This document shows, in pieces, positions 55,343-64,000 of a stretch of 64,000 nucleotides of DNA; position 1 is the stretch's first letter, and every line of letters begins with the position of its first letter. The notes below the pieces were generated by a model. It made no database searches. It saw nothing but the letters and a program-made list of their open reading frames with translations, and was not told where the DNA came from. The translations under genes and the position numbers were made by a program. The stretch is from JAJFUI01 sp963754135 (GTDB taxonomy: Bacteria; Planctomycetota; Planctomycetia; Pirellulales; Thermoguttaceae), in NCBI GenBank assembly GCA_963754135.1, contig CAVWEY010000004.1, forward strand, positions 372,001 to 436,000, in the 5' to 3' direction.

Positions 55343-56752
55343 TTTGGTCGCAAGGTAGTTGCCGTAGCCGACGATGACGGTGGAGAAGATCAGCACGGCC
55401 AGGCCGACTGTTACCAGGTTGAGAGTCCGCCGGCTGGAGCCTTTCCATTCCCGCAGGGCGATCCCCCACAGCGTGCTGAAGATGATGATGCTGGCCATGT
55501 GCAGGGTCCAACTGGAGAACTTGTAGTCCCCCATCTGGGTCTCGCCCATGCTGTAGAAGAAGAACTGGAAGTACCATGTCGTGCCGGCCAGGGCACAGAA
55601 GAGGTAGTTCCAAAGCAGCGGGACCGTGGCCGGCTCCGGCTTCGGCCGCGGGATGTGCTCGACGACTTCTTCGCTGGGGGCGTCGATGGCCGTCTCGATA
55701 ATGGTCTCTTGCTCGCGCCCGGGCGCGTGGTCGCGGAAAGTGAGGCTGAAATACTGGTGGCCCGTGCGGTTCTTGACGTTCAACAACACGCACCAGATGA
55801 AGTTCGTGGTGAAGCCGCCCAGCAGGACCACCACCAGTACCGGCAGCCCTTGCCACAGGGTATAGCGGTCCAGGTAGCGCTTCAGATCGGCGCCCATGCC
55901 CAGGATCAACAGGCAATCCTCCTTGTAGTCACGTAGCGCGCGGCTGAGCTCGGGGTCGTTCTTTGCCTTCTTGATCGAGTCGTCGATTTCCGCCACGGCC
56001 TTCTTCAGTTCGGGGTCCTTGAGTCGTTCGCGCAGAGTGGCGGCCTCGCGGGCGAGGTCGTGCTCGTCGACCGTGCCAGGCTTCCGTGGATTGTCGGCCC
56101 GCCAGGCGGCCATCACGTCGTTTCTCAACGTGATGCACTTGATGATCTGCCCACGGTCCAGACCGTAGGAGAACGACGCGCTCAGGATGCCGGAGAACGT
56201 GGCCACCAGCACGCCTTTCTTGAAGTTGAACTCTTTGATGGCGGCCGTTCTCTGCTCCTCGGGCATCTCCTGCTCTTTCGACCGGCCGGCCATCCCGGTA
56301 ACCGCGATACCGGCCAGGCAGACGGTCACGCCGGCCAGGATGACCCAGCCGGCGTACGTTTGCAGCATCTTTTCGGCGAACTCGCCGTGGTAGATAGGCG
56401 GGGCCAGCGTTCCGAACGCCGCGCAGTAGCCCAGGGCCATCGCCATGCCCAGCGACATGCCCAGGTAGCGCATGGTCAGGCCGAAGGTCAAGCCGCCGAG
56501 TCCCCACATGACGCCCCAGAAGTACGGCCAGAACTCCGATTCCCAGGGCGCCTTGCGCAACACGGCCAGCAGGTCGCTGGTCATCAGGTAGCCGACCAGC
56601 CAGGGAGCGATGATCCAACTAAAAAACCCGCCCACCAGCCAGTAGGTTTCCCAGGACCAGCGGCGGACGCCCCGGTAGGGGACGTAGAAGCTGCCGGCGG
56701 CCAGCCCGCCCAGCCAGTGGAAGAAAACGCCCAGAAAGGGATTCGCGTTCAT
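55337..56752 (-). CDS. rhaT: L-rhamnose-proton symporter (RhaT family)
   Basis: 471 residues, intact, with about ten membrane helices: FFHWLGGLAAGSFYVPYRGV, YWGVMWGLGGLTFGLTMRYL-like (YFWGVMWGLGGLTFGLTMRY) and MAMALGYCAAFGTLAPP are characteristic of RhaT. It carries a longer cytoplasmic loop (~residues 215-290, rich in Lys/Glu/Asp) than the E. coli protein. Upstream on the same strand is L-rhamnose isomerase, so the pair forms an uptake-and-isomerise unit, although the 162-bp gap contains a repeat. Confidence 0.92.
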   Translation of the reverse strand: MNANPFLGVFFHWLGGLAAGSFYVPYRGVRRWSWETYWLVGGFFSWIIAPWLVGYLMTSDLLAVLRKAPWESEFWPYFWGVMWGLGGLTFGLTMRYLGMSLGMAMALGYCAAFGTLAPPIYHGEFAEKMLQTYAGWVILAGVTVCLAGIAVTGMAGRSKEQEMPEEQRTAAIKEFNFKKGVLVATFSGILSASFSYGLDRGQIIKCITLRNDVMAAWRADNPRKPGTVDEHDLAREAATLRERLKDPELKKAVAEIDDSIKKAKNDPELSRALRDYKEDCLLILGMGADLKRYLDRYTLWQGLPVLVVVLLGGFTTNFIWCVLLNVKNRTGHQYFSLTFRDHAPGREQETIIETAIDAPSEEVVEHIPRPKPEPATVPLLWNYLFCALAGTTWYFQFFFYSMGETQMGDYKFSSWTLHMASIIIFSTLWGIALREWKGSSRRTLNLVTVGLAVLIFSTVIVGYGNYLATKH

Positions 56753-56784
56753 GCCGTGGTCCTAGCGCGGCCGGCGGCCGCATC

Positions 56785-56885
56785 GAATCATTGAAAAATG
56801 AAAATTGCAAATTGCAAATTGCAAATTGGGCCGGTTTGCCCGCCTCGCAATTTGCAATTTTCAATTTGCATTTTGCAATCTGCTT
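56785..56885. repeat. AT-rich palindromic repeat of aaattgc units
   Basis: attgcaaattgcaaattgca opens the left part and gcaatttgcaattttcaatt the right part. Tandem 7-mers aaattgc occur in both orientations. It stands out from the GC-rich background and sits between rhaT and the isomerase. Confidence 0.85.
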
Positions 56886-56914
56886 CTGCTTTCCACGCTC
56901 TGTGCGGGACCGCG

Positions 56915-58181
56915 TCAGTACCGCCCCGCCAGCACCTGCCGCTCGTACTCCCGCACGCGGTCCAGCCACGCCCTGCCCACGGGCACGCCGCTACGGTGGC
57001 AATGATAATCCCAAACGGCCCCGAACGGCAGGGTCTTGATCTCCTCCAACAGCGCCAGCCGGGCGGTGAAATCGCCCTCGATCTCCAACTCGCGGAGCTT
57101 CGGCGTCGGTTCCAGCAGCGCCGAGAGCAGCGCCTTGAGCACCGCCCGCGCCGCCGGTGACCCACGCCGCCACGCGGTTGATGCTGGCGTCGAAGAAGTC
57201 CAGCCCCAGATGCACCCGGCCCAGAAAGCCGCCGCGGACGATCTCCTCGGCCATGGCCCGCAGATCGTCGTTGAGGATCACCACGTGGTCGCTGTCCCAG
57301 CGGATGCCGCGGCTCAGGTGCAGCAGGATTTCATCGAGAAACAGCAGGACCGACGAAAGCTTGTCGGCGATCGACTCGGTGGGGTGGAAATGGCCCGCGT
57401 CCAGGCACAGCAGTTTCCGCCGGGCCACCGCGTAGCCCAAATAGAACTCGTGCGAGCCCACCACGTAGCTCTCCGAGCCGATCCCAAACAGCTTGCTCTC
57501 GACGGCGTCGAGGTTGTGGGCGGGGTCAATCGGCGGGGCGAACAACTCGTCCAGGGACCGGCGGAGAATCTCCCGCGGCCCAAGACGGTCGACGGTCACG
57601 TCCTTCATGCCGTCGGGAATCCAGACGTTCGTGATGCAGGGCGTGCCCAAGCGGCGGCCGAAGGCCTCGCCGACCCGGCGGCAGGCGATGCCGTGCTCGA
57701 CCCAGTAGCGGCGGATGCCCGGATCGCGATGGGCCAGCGTGAAGCCGTCTGCCGCTTTCGGGTGTGAGAAGAACGTGGGGTTGAAGTCCAGGCCGATGCC
57801 CAGTTCGGCCGCCCAGTCCATCCAGCGGCGGAAATGCTCGGGCGCCACCTCGTTCCGCTCGACCGGCCGGCCGCCGTGCTCCAGGTAGATCGCGTGCAGG
57901 CTGAAGCGGTGCTTGCCGGGGATCAGTCCCAGGGCCGTGGCGGCATCGGCACGAAGCTCGTCGGCGTTGCGTGCCCGGCCCGGGTAGTTGCCGGTGGCCA
58001 GGATGCCGCCGCCGGTGAGCCCGGCGGCGGACTCGAATCCGCCCACGTCATCCCCCTGCCAACACTGCACCGAAACGGCGATCTCCGCCAGCCGTTTCAA
58101 TGCGGCGTCCGTCTCGACGCCCAACTCGGCGTAACGCTCCTTGGCCGACAAGTAGGAGTTCTCAAGGGACGTGTTTGTCAC
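56915..58181 (-). CDS. rhaI: L-rhamnose isomerase, frameshifted
   Basis: About 421 residues. A TIM-barrel isomerase of the Pseudomonas-type L-rhamnose isomerase group that turns L-rhamnose into L-rhamnulose using two metals. Conserved parts: VSVQCWQGDDVGGFE near residue 36, LDFNPTFFSHPKAADGFTLAHRD, FGIGSESYVVGSHEFYLGYA with metal-binding Glu and His, LCLDAGHFHPTES, and WDSDHVVILNDDLR. The C-terminal ~75 residues (LKALLSALLEPTPKLRELE on) are in another frame, with the break near 57155. It is divergent from the TetR gene and precedes rhaT. Confidence 0.88.
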
Positions 58182-58397
58182 GGCACCGGTCCTCCAGGAT
58201 GAGAGTAAGCCGAAAGTTTACCACAGGAGCAGTGGGCACGAAACGCCCCGCGACTGCGGTCGCGGGGACGGGAATCGCACCCTTGGCTGCCGGGGAAGTG
58301 CGATTACCATTGACATGGCGACAGAGGGCGGTTAGACTTAAATGGACGGACTCGTCCGTCCACATTCACCAGAACGCCCCCCTTTCGGGCCATTGTA

Positions 58398-59027
58398 ATG
58401 ACGAGTCGAAACGGCTCCCCCTCCGAAGACCCCGGCAAACGGCTGGCCATCCTCGACCAGGCCATTCGCACTTTTGCCGAACTCGGCTTCCGCGGCGCCG
58501 ACGTCCAAGTGATCGCCGACCGCGCCGGGGTGGGCAAGGGGACAGTTTATCGCTACTTCCACAGCAAAGAGGATCTTTTCTGGGCGACCACCTACGAAGT
58601 GCTGCTGCGGATGGAGCGGCACGTCTTCCAAGCGATGGAGGGCGTCGAGGGGGCCTGTAATAAGCTCCGCGCCTCGGCCGCCGCCTACGCCGATTTCTTC
58701 CTTGCCAGTCCGCAGTACCTCGAATTGTTCATCCAGGACCTGGCGGAGTTCCGCGGCTCCGGCCCCGAGTCGCACCGCGAGCACCGCGAGCAGATGTTTG
58801 GCCGCATCGGCGAAATCCTGCGGCAAGGGATCGAGGCGGGGGAGCTTCGCCCGGCCGATACCCGGCAGACCACCTTCGCACTGGGCGGCCTGCTGTTCGG
58901 CGCCACCGTGCTGGGGAGCCATCTGAAGTGGGGATCGGTGGCCGAGATGACCGGCAACGCCGTCGACATTTTCTTGCAGGGAATTCTCGCCGATTCTTCC
59001 GTCCTGACGGGGAGAGAGGGAAGATGA
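58398..59027 (+). CDS. TetR/AcrR-family transcriptional regulator
   Basis: A 209-residue repressor. The N-terminal DNA-binding helix-turn-helix is clear in ILDQAIRTFAELGFRGADVQ followed by VIADRAGVGKGTVYRYFHSKEDLF. The C-terminal ligand-binding part is helical. Its stop overlaps the HlyD adaptor ATG (59024-59027), so the operon tetR-hlyD-RND is under its likely own control. Regulators of this class repress multidrug pumps and release on binding drugs or toxic lipids; the ligand is not known. Confidence 0.92.
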   Translation: MTSRNGSPSEDPGKRLAILDQAIRTFAELGFRGADVQVIADRAGVGKGTVYRYFHSKEDLFWATTYEVLLRMERHVFQAMEGVEGACNKLRASAAAYADFFLASPQYLELFIQDLAEFRGSGPESHREHREQMFGRIGEILRQGIEAGELRPADTRQTTFALGGLLFGATVLGSHLKWGSVAEMTGNAVDIFLQGILADSSVLTGREGR

Positions 59028-60416
59028 GCGCAACCTTGACCGAGGAACACGTTGCCGGTCCGCACCTGCCGGAACTCCCGGTTGCACCGGCGCGGGAGGC
59101 CGACGGCATCGCGGCCGAGCCGGCCAGCCGGCCGCGGCATCCCTGGCTGCTGATCGCCGCGGCGGCCGCGCTGGCCGGGGCGGGCGGTTGGTATCTGCAC
59201 GCCCGGACGGCCGGCAGTGATCGAAGCGCGGCCGGCCACGGGAAGGCCATCAACGACGACGCGCGCTACGGCGGCAAGGCCGCGCTGGGCTTCGCGGCCG
59301 GCCCCGGCGGCAAGAAAGGTCCGGCGCCGTTGCGCCTCGAGACGGTCCCCGTCCAACTGGTCCCCTGCTGCGACCTTCTCCGCCTGACCGGCAGCCTGAC
59401 CGCCGACGAGCGGTCGTCCGTGGCCAGCAACACCAGCGGCATCGTGGCCGAGATCCGCGTCGACCGGGGGAGCCTCGTGCGGAAGGGGGACGTGCTGGTG
59501 CAAATCGACGCGACCGACGCGAAGAACAAGCTGGCCGAGGGCCAGGCCATGCTCGACGAGTTGAAAGCCCGGCTCGGGCTGGACGAGAACACCGAGAACT
59601 TCAATCCCGAGGATGAGCCGGAGGTGCGGCTGGCCAAGGCGTCAGCCGAGCTGGCCACCGCCAACCTCAAACGCGACAAGGACCTCATCGCCAAGAAAGT
59701 CATCTCCACAGAGGCCTTCGATCAGGCGCAGACCGAATACGAGTTGGCCGTCCAACGCTACCGCCAGGCACTGTTCCAGATCAAGCAGGCGTATCAGGTT
59801 TGCAGAACCGCTCAGATCAAACTGGCGATTCTGAAGAAGGCGGTGGATGACACGACGATCCGGCGCGCCGTTCGACGGCTGGGTGGCGGAGAAGCTGGTG
59901 GCCGTCGGCGAGCAGATTTGCTCCGGCATGCAGGCCACCAAGGTGGTCACGCTGGTGCGGATCAATCCGCTCCGGCTGCTGCTGACGGTCCCGCAGCAGG
60001 ACATCGGGCGGATTCAGCCGGGCCAGGCGGTGCGGTTCCACGTGGACAGCTTCCCCGACCGCGTGTTCGAGGCCCAGGTGCGGCTGATCGCGCCGGTGGT
60101 GACCAGCGACACCCGCTCGATGATGGTCGAGGCGATGGCGAAGAACCCCGACGGCGCGCTGCGCCCGGGGCTGTTCGCCACCGCCGAGCTGGAGTTGAAG
60201 GACCAGGCGACCGCGGTCCTGGCGCCGCTGGAGGCCGTGCAAAGGATGGGCGAGGTGGCGCGGGTCTTCGTCGTCCGCGACGGCGCGGCCCGCGAGCAGG
60301 TCGTCGCCCTGGGCGAGCAATCCGGCGGAAAGGTCGAAATCCGCTCCGGCCTGACGGGCAAGGAGATTCTCGTTGCCCACCCCGAGTTGGTCCACGACGG
60401 CGACAAGGTGCAATGA
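59024..60416 (+). CDS. RND efflux periplasmic adaptor (HlyD/MFP family), frameshifted
   Basis: About 464 residues. Start at 59024 by overlap with the regulator. One N-terminal membrane helix (WLLIAAAAALAGAGGWYLHA), a lipoyl/barrel-sandwich domain (SNTSGIVAEIRVDRGSLVRK GDVLVQID, here split by a space), a long coiled-coil hairpin (KLAEGQAMLDELKARLGLDE to YRQALFQIKQAYQVCR), then APFDGWVAEKLVAVGEQI and the beta barrel. The frame changes near 59865, between TTIR and APFDGWV. Adaptors of this type link the inner-membrane pump to an outer-membrane channel that is not in the window. The membrane permease follows. Confidence 0.88.
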
Positions 60417-60420
60417 GTCT

Positions 60421-60480
60421 TTTAGTACTCCTCACGCTCCGCGTGAGGAAATCACGTCACGCGGAGCGTGACGAGTACAA
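60421..60480. repeat. Palindromic repeat, cacgctccgcgtga family, copy 2
   Basis: agtactcctcacgctccgcg and acgcggagcgtgacgagtac form the arms between the adaptor and pump genes. Copy 1 is at 32145-32220. Confidence 0.9.
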
Positions 60481-60483
60481 ACC

Positions 60484-63400
60484 ATGAACCAACTGGCGGC
60501 ACTCTGCGTCAAGCGGCCCGTCTTCGCCACCGTGCTGATCCTGGTGCTGGTGGTGTTCGGGGCGTTCGGCTATCTGAAGCTGGGGCTGGACCGCTTTCCC
60601 AAGGTCGATTTTCCGATCATTACGGTGACGACCCGCCAGCCGGGTTCCGCCCCGGAGGACATCGAAACCCAGATTACCGACAAGATCGAAGAGGCCGTCA
60701 ACACGATCAACGGGATCGAGGAGCTGCGTTCGACCTCTTCGGAGGGCATTTCGCAGGTCTTCATCCAGTTCGTTCTGGAGAAAGACGGCGACGTGGCGGC
60801 GCAGGACGTCCGCGACAAAGTGAACCGCGTCTTGCCCGAGTTGCCCAAGGACATCGAGCAGCCGACGGTCGAAAAGCTGGACCCGGATTCGACGCCCATC
60901 TTGACGATTGCCGTTTCGGCCCCGCCGCCGGCGACGATCCGCGACATCACCGAGTATTGCGACAAGGTGCTGCGGCGGCAGTTGGAGACGATCTCCGGGG
61001 TGGGCCAGGCAATGATCGTCGGCGGCCAGGCCCGGCAGATCAACGTGAATCTCAACCCCATGCGGCTCCGCGCTTACCGGCTCACGGTGGCCGACGTGGC
61101 CCGGGCGCTGCAGTCGCAGAATCTCCAGATGCCCAGCGGCTCGGTCAAGGTCGGCGCCACCGAGTACACCCTCCGCACGATGGGCCGCGTCCACGGCATG
61201 AAGGAAATGGACGCGATTGCCGTGGCCAACCGTGACGGCCGGACCATCACCATCGGCGACCTGGGCCGTTCCGAGGATTCCACCGAGGAGATCAAGAGCG
61301 CATCGCTCTACAATGACACGCCCTGCGTGCTGCTGAACGTCCGCAAACAATCCGGCACGAACACCGTCGAAGTCGCCACGGCGCTGAAGGAGCGGCTGGA
61401 GTCGCTGCGGAAAACGATGCCGGAGGGCTATGACGTCCAGGTCGTCCGCGACCAGTCGGTTTTCATCGAGGCCGCGGTCGAAACGGTGGAGCATCACCTG
61501 CTGGTCGGCGGCGCCCTGGCGGCGGTCATCGTCTTCTTCTTCCTGGCCAACCTTCGGGCGACCGTCATCGCCGCGCTCTCGATCCCCGCCTCGATCATCG
61601 CCACCTTCGCCATCATCAACTACATGGGCTTTACGCTCAACAGCCTCACGCTCTTGGCTTTGACGCTGGCGGTGGGCATCGTCATCGACGACGCCATCGT
61701 GGTGATGGAAAACATCTTCCGCTTCATCGAGGAGAAGAAATACGCGCCCTACCAGGCCGCCATCGCCGCCACCGGCGAGATCGGACTGGCGGTGACGGCC
61801 ATTACGCTCTCGTTGGTCGCCGTTTTTCTGCCCATCGCCATGATGGAAGGCATCGTCGGCCGGTTCCTCAAATCGTTCGGCGTGACGATGGCGGCCACGA
61901 TCATGGTTAGCATGTTGGTCAGTTTCACGCTGACGCCGATGCTGGCCGCCCGCTGGTTTAAGAAGGCGAAAAACTCCCCTCTCCCTTTGGGAGAGGGGCC
62001 GGGGGTGAGGGCTGCCGGTGCCCCGAAGCAAGACGCCCTCACCCTCACCCTCTCCCAAGGGGAGAGGGGACATGGTGGCGGCGGCTCGAAGAGCCAAGGA
62101 TTCTACCGCGCCATCGAGAGCGTTTATCTGCCGCTACTCCGGTTTTCGCTCCGGCGGCGCTGGCTGGTGGTGCTGGCCGTGGCCGGCTGCATGGCCACGC
62201 TGCCCATGCTCTTCCGCGTGCTCCCGAAAAACTTCATTCCCGACGAGGATTCGTCGGAATTCCAACTGAGCGTCCAGACCGCGGAGGGCACGTCGTTGGA
62301 GGCCACGCAGGTGAAGATCGCGCGGATCGCCCGCGACATCCGCACGCTCGACGGCGTCAAGTACACGATCTCCAGCGTGGCCGACACGGACCAGCGCAAC
62401 CCGTATCAGGGGACGATCTACGTCCGGCTGGTGAACATCGCCGACCGGCAATACGGCCAACTGGAGATGATGGACTTCGTGCGGAAAAACATCCTCAAGA
62501 AGCCGGAATATCAGTTCGACCATCCGGTCAGCGTCACGCCGGTGTCGTTCGTATCGGGTGGCGGCATGAGCGCCGCCAGCGTCCAGTACATGATCGGCGG
62601 CCCCGACATCGCCAAGCTGGAGCAGTACGCCAAGGCCGTGATGAAGGACTTGCGCCAGGTGCCCGGCGCGGTGGACGTCGATTCGTCGCTTTCGGCCGGC
62701 AAACCGCAATACGGCATCCGGGTCGACCGGCCCAAGGCCGCGGAGCTGGGCGTATCGATCGCCGACATCGCCAACACGCTGCGGCTGCTGGTGGCCGGCG
62801 ATAAAGTCTCGGACTACCCCGACCGCAGCGAGCAGTACGAGGTCCACGTCCGGGCGCTGGCCGACGCCCGCAACCGACTGAGCGAACTGAAAATGGTGAC
62901 GGTGCCGTCGGACAAATTCGGCACGGTCCCCTTGGACGACGTGGTGCGGTTCGAGCCGGGGACCGCTCCGGCGAGATCGACCGCCTCGGCCGCACCCGCC
63001 AAGTCACCCTGAGCGCGAATCTCACCCCCGGCACCTCGGAGCAAGGCGTCTTGGACGCCATCGCGCACGCCACCAGTCAGTTGAGCATGGGCCCCGAGTA
63101 CAAAACCGGCCTGCTGGGCCGCTCGAAGGAAATGGCCAAGGCGTTCCGGGCGTTCTTCTGGGCGTTCATCCTGGCCTTCATCTTCGTCTACCTCTGCATC
63201 GCCGCCCAGTTCGAGTCTTGGTTGCACCCGATCACGATCCTGCTGTCGCTGCCGCTGACCCTGCCCTTCGCCCTGCTCTCGCTCTGGCTCTTCCACCAGT
63301 CGATCAACATCTTCTCGCTGCTGGGCATTCTGGTGCTCTTTGCCGTGGTCAAGAAGAACTCGATCTTACAGATCGACCACGCCAACCAGCTCCGCGCGGC

Positions 63401-63827
63401 GGGGATGCCCAAGTTCGAGGCCATCGTCCAGGCCAACCGCGACCGGTTGCGCCCCATCCTGATGACCACCGTGGCCTTCGTGGCCGGCATGATCCCCACG
63501 TTCATCTCGAATGCCGAGGGCTCCGCGGTCAACAAGGCCATCAGCGGCGTGATCGTCGGCGGCCAGACCCTCTCGCTGCTGCTGACGCTGCTGGCCGTTC
63601 CGGTGGCCTACTCGCTCTTCGACGACCTGGGCGCCATGTTCGGGCGGTGGTTTGGCCGTGCCGGGGCCGACCGCCGCGGGGCGCCAAAGTCCGACGGGCA
63701 CCGGCCGTCCACCCAAGCTGCCGGCGGCAACGGCGACACGCTGGCTGCCGAAGTGGACGACGGCACGGTCGTCTTGCGGCGCGAGCCCTCCCACTCGTTG
63801 CCCGCAGCCAAAATCGTCCGTTCGTAG
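60484..63827 (+). CDS. RND-family efflux transporter permease (AcrB-like), frameshifted
   Basis: About 1,114 residues with the usual twelve membrane helices. Marks: FATVLILVLVVFGAFGYLKL in helix 1, the helix 4 signature LAVGIVIDDAIVVMENIFRF near 396 with its paired Asp, and in the second half AFFWAFILAFIFVYLCIAAQ and VVKKNSILQIDHANQL. The periplasmic porter domains lie between. Near 62965 one base is missing in a ccggcgag context, and the sequence resumes GEIDRLGRTRQVTLSANLTP. A repeat (61974-62070) adds about 33 residues near 497-529, in the cytoplasmic loop between the two halves. Substrate unknown; the TetR gene points to toxic compounds. Confidence 0.9.
61974..62070. repeat. Double palindromic repeat inside the RND pump gene
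   Basis: actcccctctccctttggga with gaggggccgggggtgagg, then a second unit ccctcaccctctcccaagg with ggagagggg. In protein: SPLPLGEGPGVRA and LTLTLSQGERG. Same family as 7483-7521 and 28495-28534. Confidence 0.85.
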
Positions 63828-64000
63828 TCTAGGCTAACTGGTGAATCCAGGGGAATTGTCACCGGCTCGAATTGCTCTGGACAAATGGGCGGCTTTTTGC
63901 GACACTCCCGCCCTATTCCGGCGGCCGTGGGGCCTGGCGTTGCCCCTACCGCCCTCCTCGTTGATGGCTTCTCCTGGCAATCTCATCAATGGATGCTCGT
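63828..64000. other. Window end without recognisable gene
   Basis: The last 173 bases carry no open frame or RNA I can support. A gene starting beyond the window is possible. Confidence 0.4.

Noticed and set aside
56785..56885. AT-rich repeats as a replication origin
   Set aside because: No DnaA boxes or dnaA/gidA-type neighbours are visible, and the palindromic layout fits the other dispersed elements.

Overview
The window looks like one contig of a high-GC planctomycete, probably a Pirellulales-like lineage. The main signs are a prepilin-type DUF1559 protein, a PEP-CTERM surface protein, an ECF sigma factor followed by a FecR-domain protein of the planctomycete type, a Ser/Thr kinase with the usual planctomycete architecture, AsmA-like and DUF4175-like giants, and small planctomycete-restricted hypotheticals. 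Roughly half of the longer genes are interrupted by one to three single-base frameshifts, and conserved protein sequence resumes in another frame just downstream. This happens in housekeeping genes too (priA, a HIT hydrolase, an RND pump), so it points to an indel-prone assembly more than to real decay. Such genes are reported here as single features.

Layout. 0-11 kb: partial O-methyltransferase, priA, a haem-binding sensor kinase, rnhA, a PIN-domain toxin-antitoxin-like pair, a secreted hypothetical, and an M24 peptidase-accB-accC operon. 11-19 kb: an ECF sigma/FecR/PEP-CTERM/DUF1559/glycosidase-like series for regulated surface proteins and polysaccharide use. 19-27.7 kb: a transmembrane Ser/Thr kinase, tRNA-Ala, a sugar kinase plus class II aldolase, and a tandem duplication of a secreted Gly/Tyr-rich protein together with its roughly 220-bp leader. 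27.7-35 kb: a co-directional cluster on the minus strand that resembles a type VII (ESX-like) secretion locus. It has a membrane-anchored multi-domain FtsK/EccC-like ATPase, two small WXG100-like proteins, a coiled-coil protein, an EF-P-like factor, two hypotheticals and a double zinc-ribbon protein. 35-46 kb: xseA, a one-polypeptide restriction-modification enzyme, a DUF374 acyltransferase-dapF pair, an AsmA-like protein and a membrane glycosyltransferase. 46-58 kb: an NCS1-like permease, LysM protein, hemD, HIT hydrolase, a giant low-complexity membrane protein, a nucleoside hydrolase, and the L-rhamnose genes rhaT and rhamnose isomerase. 58-64 kb: a TetR regulator, an HlyD-type adaptor and an RND efflux pump in one operon.

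Two themes stand out. First, the type VII-like locus lies in a non-actinobacterial, non-Firmicute background. Second, the contig is strewn with dispersed palindromic elements of at least eight sequence families. They sit between genes, flush against stop codons, and also inside coding sequences in frame, where they add low-complexity peptides (for example in PriA, the FtsK-like ATPase, the RND pump, the FecR protein and the AsmA protein). L-rhamnose metabolism may link rhaT and the isomerase with the distant sugar kinase/aldolase pair and the glycosidase-like protein, but that link is inferred.
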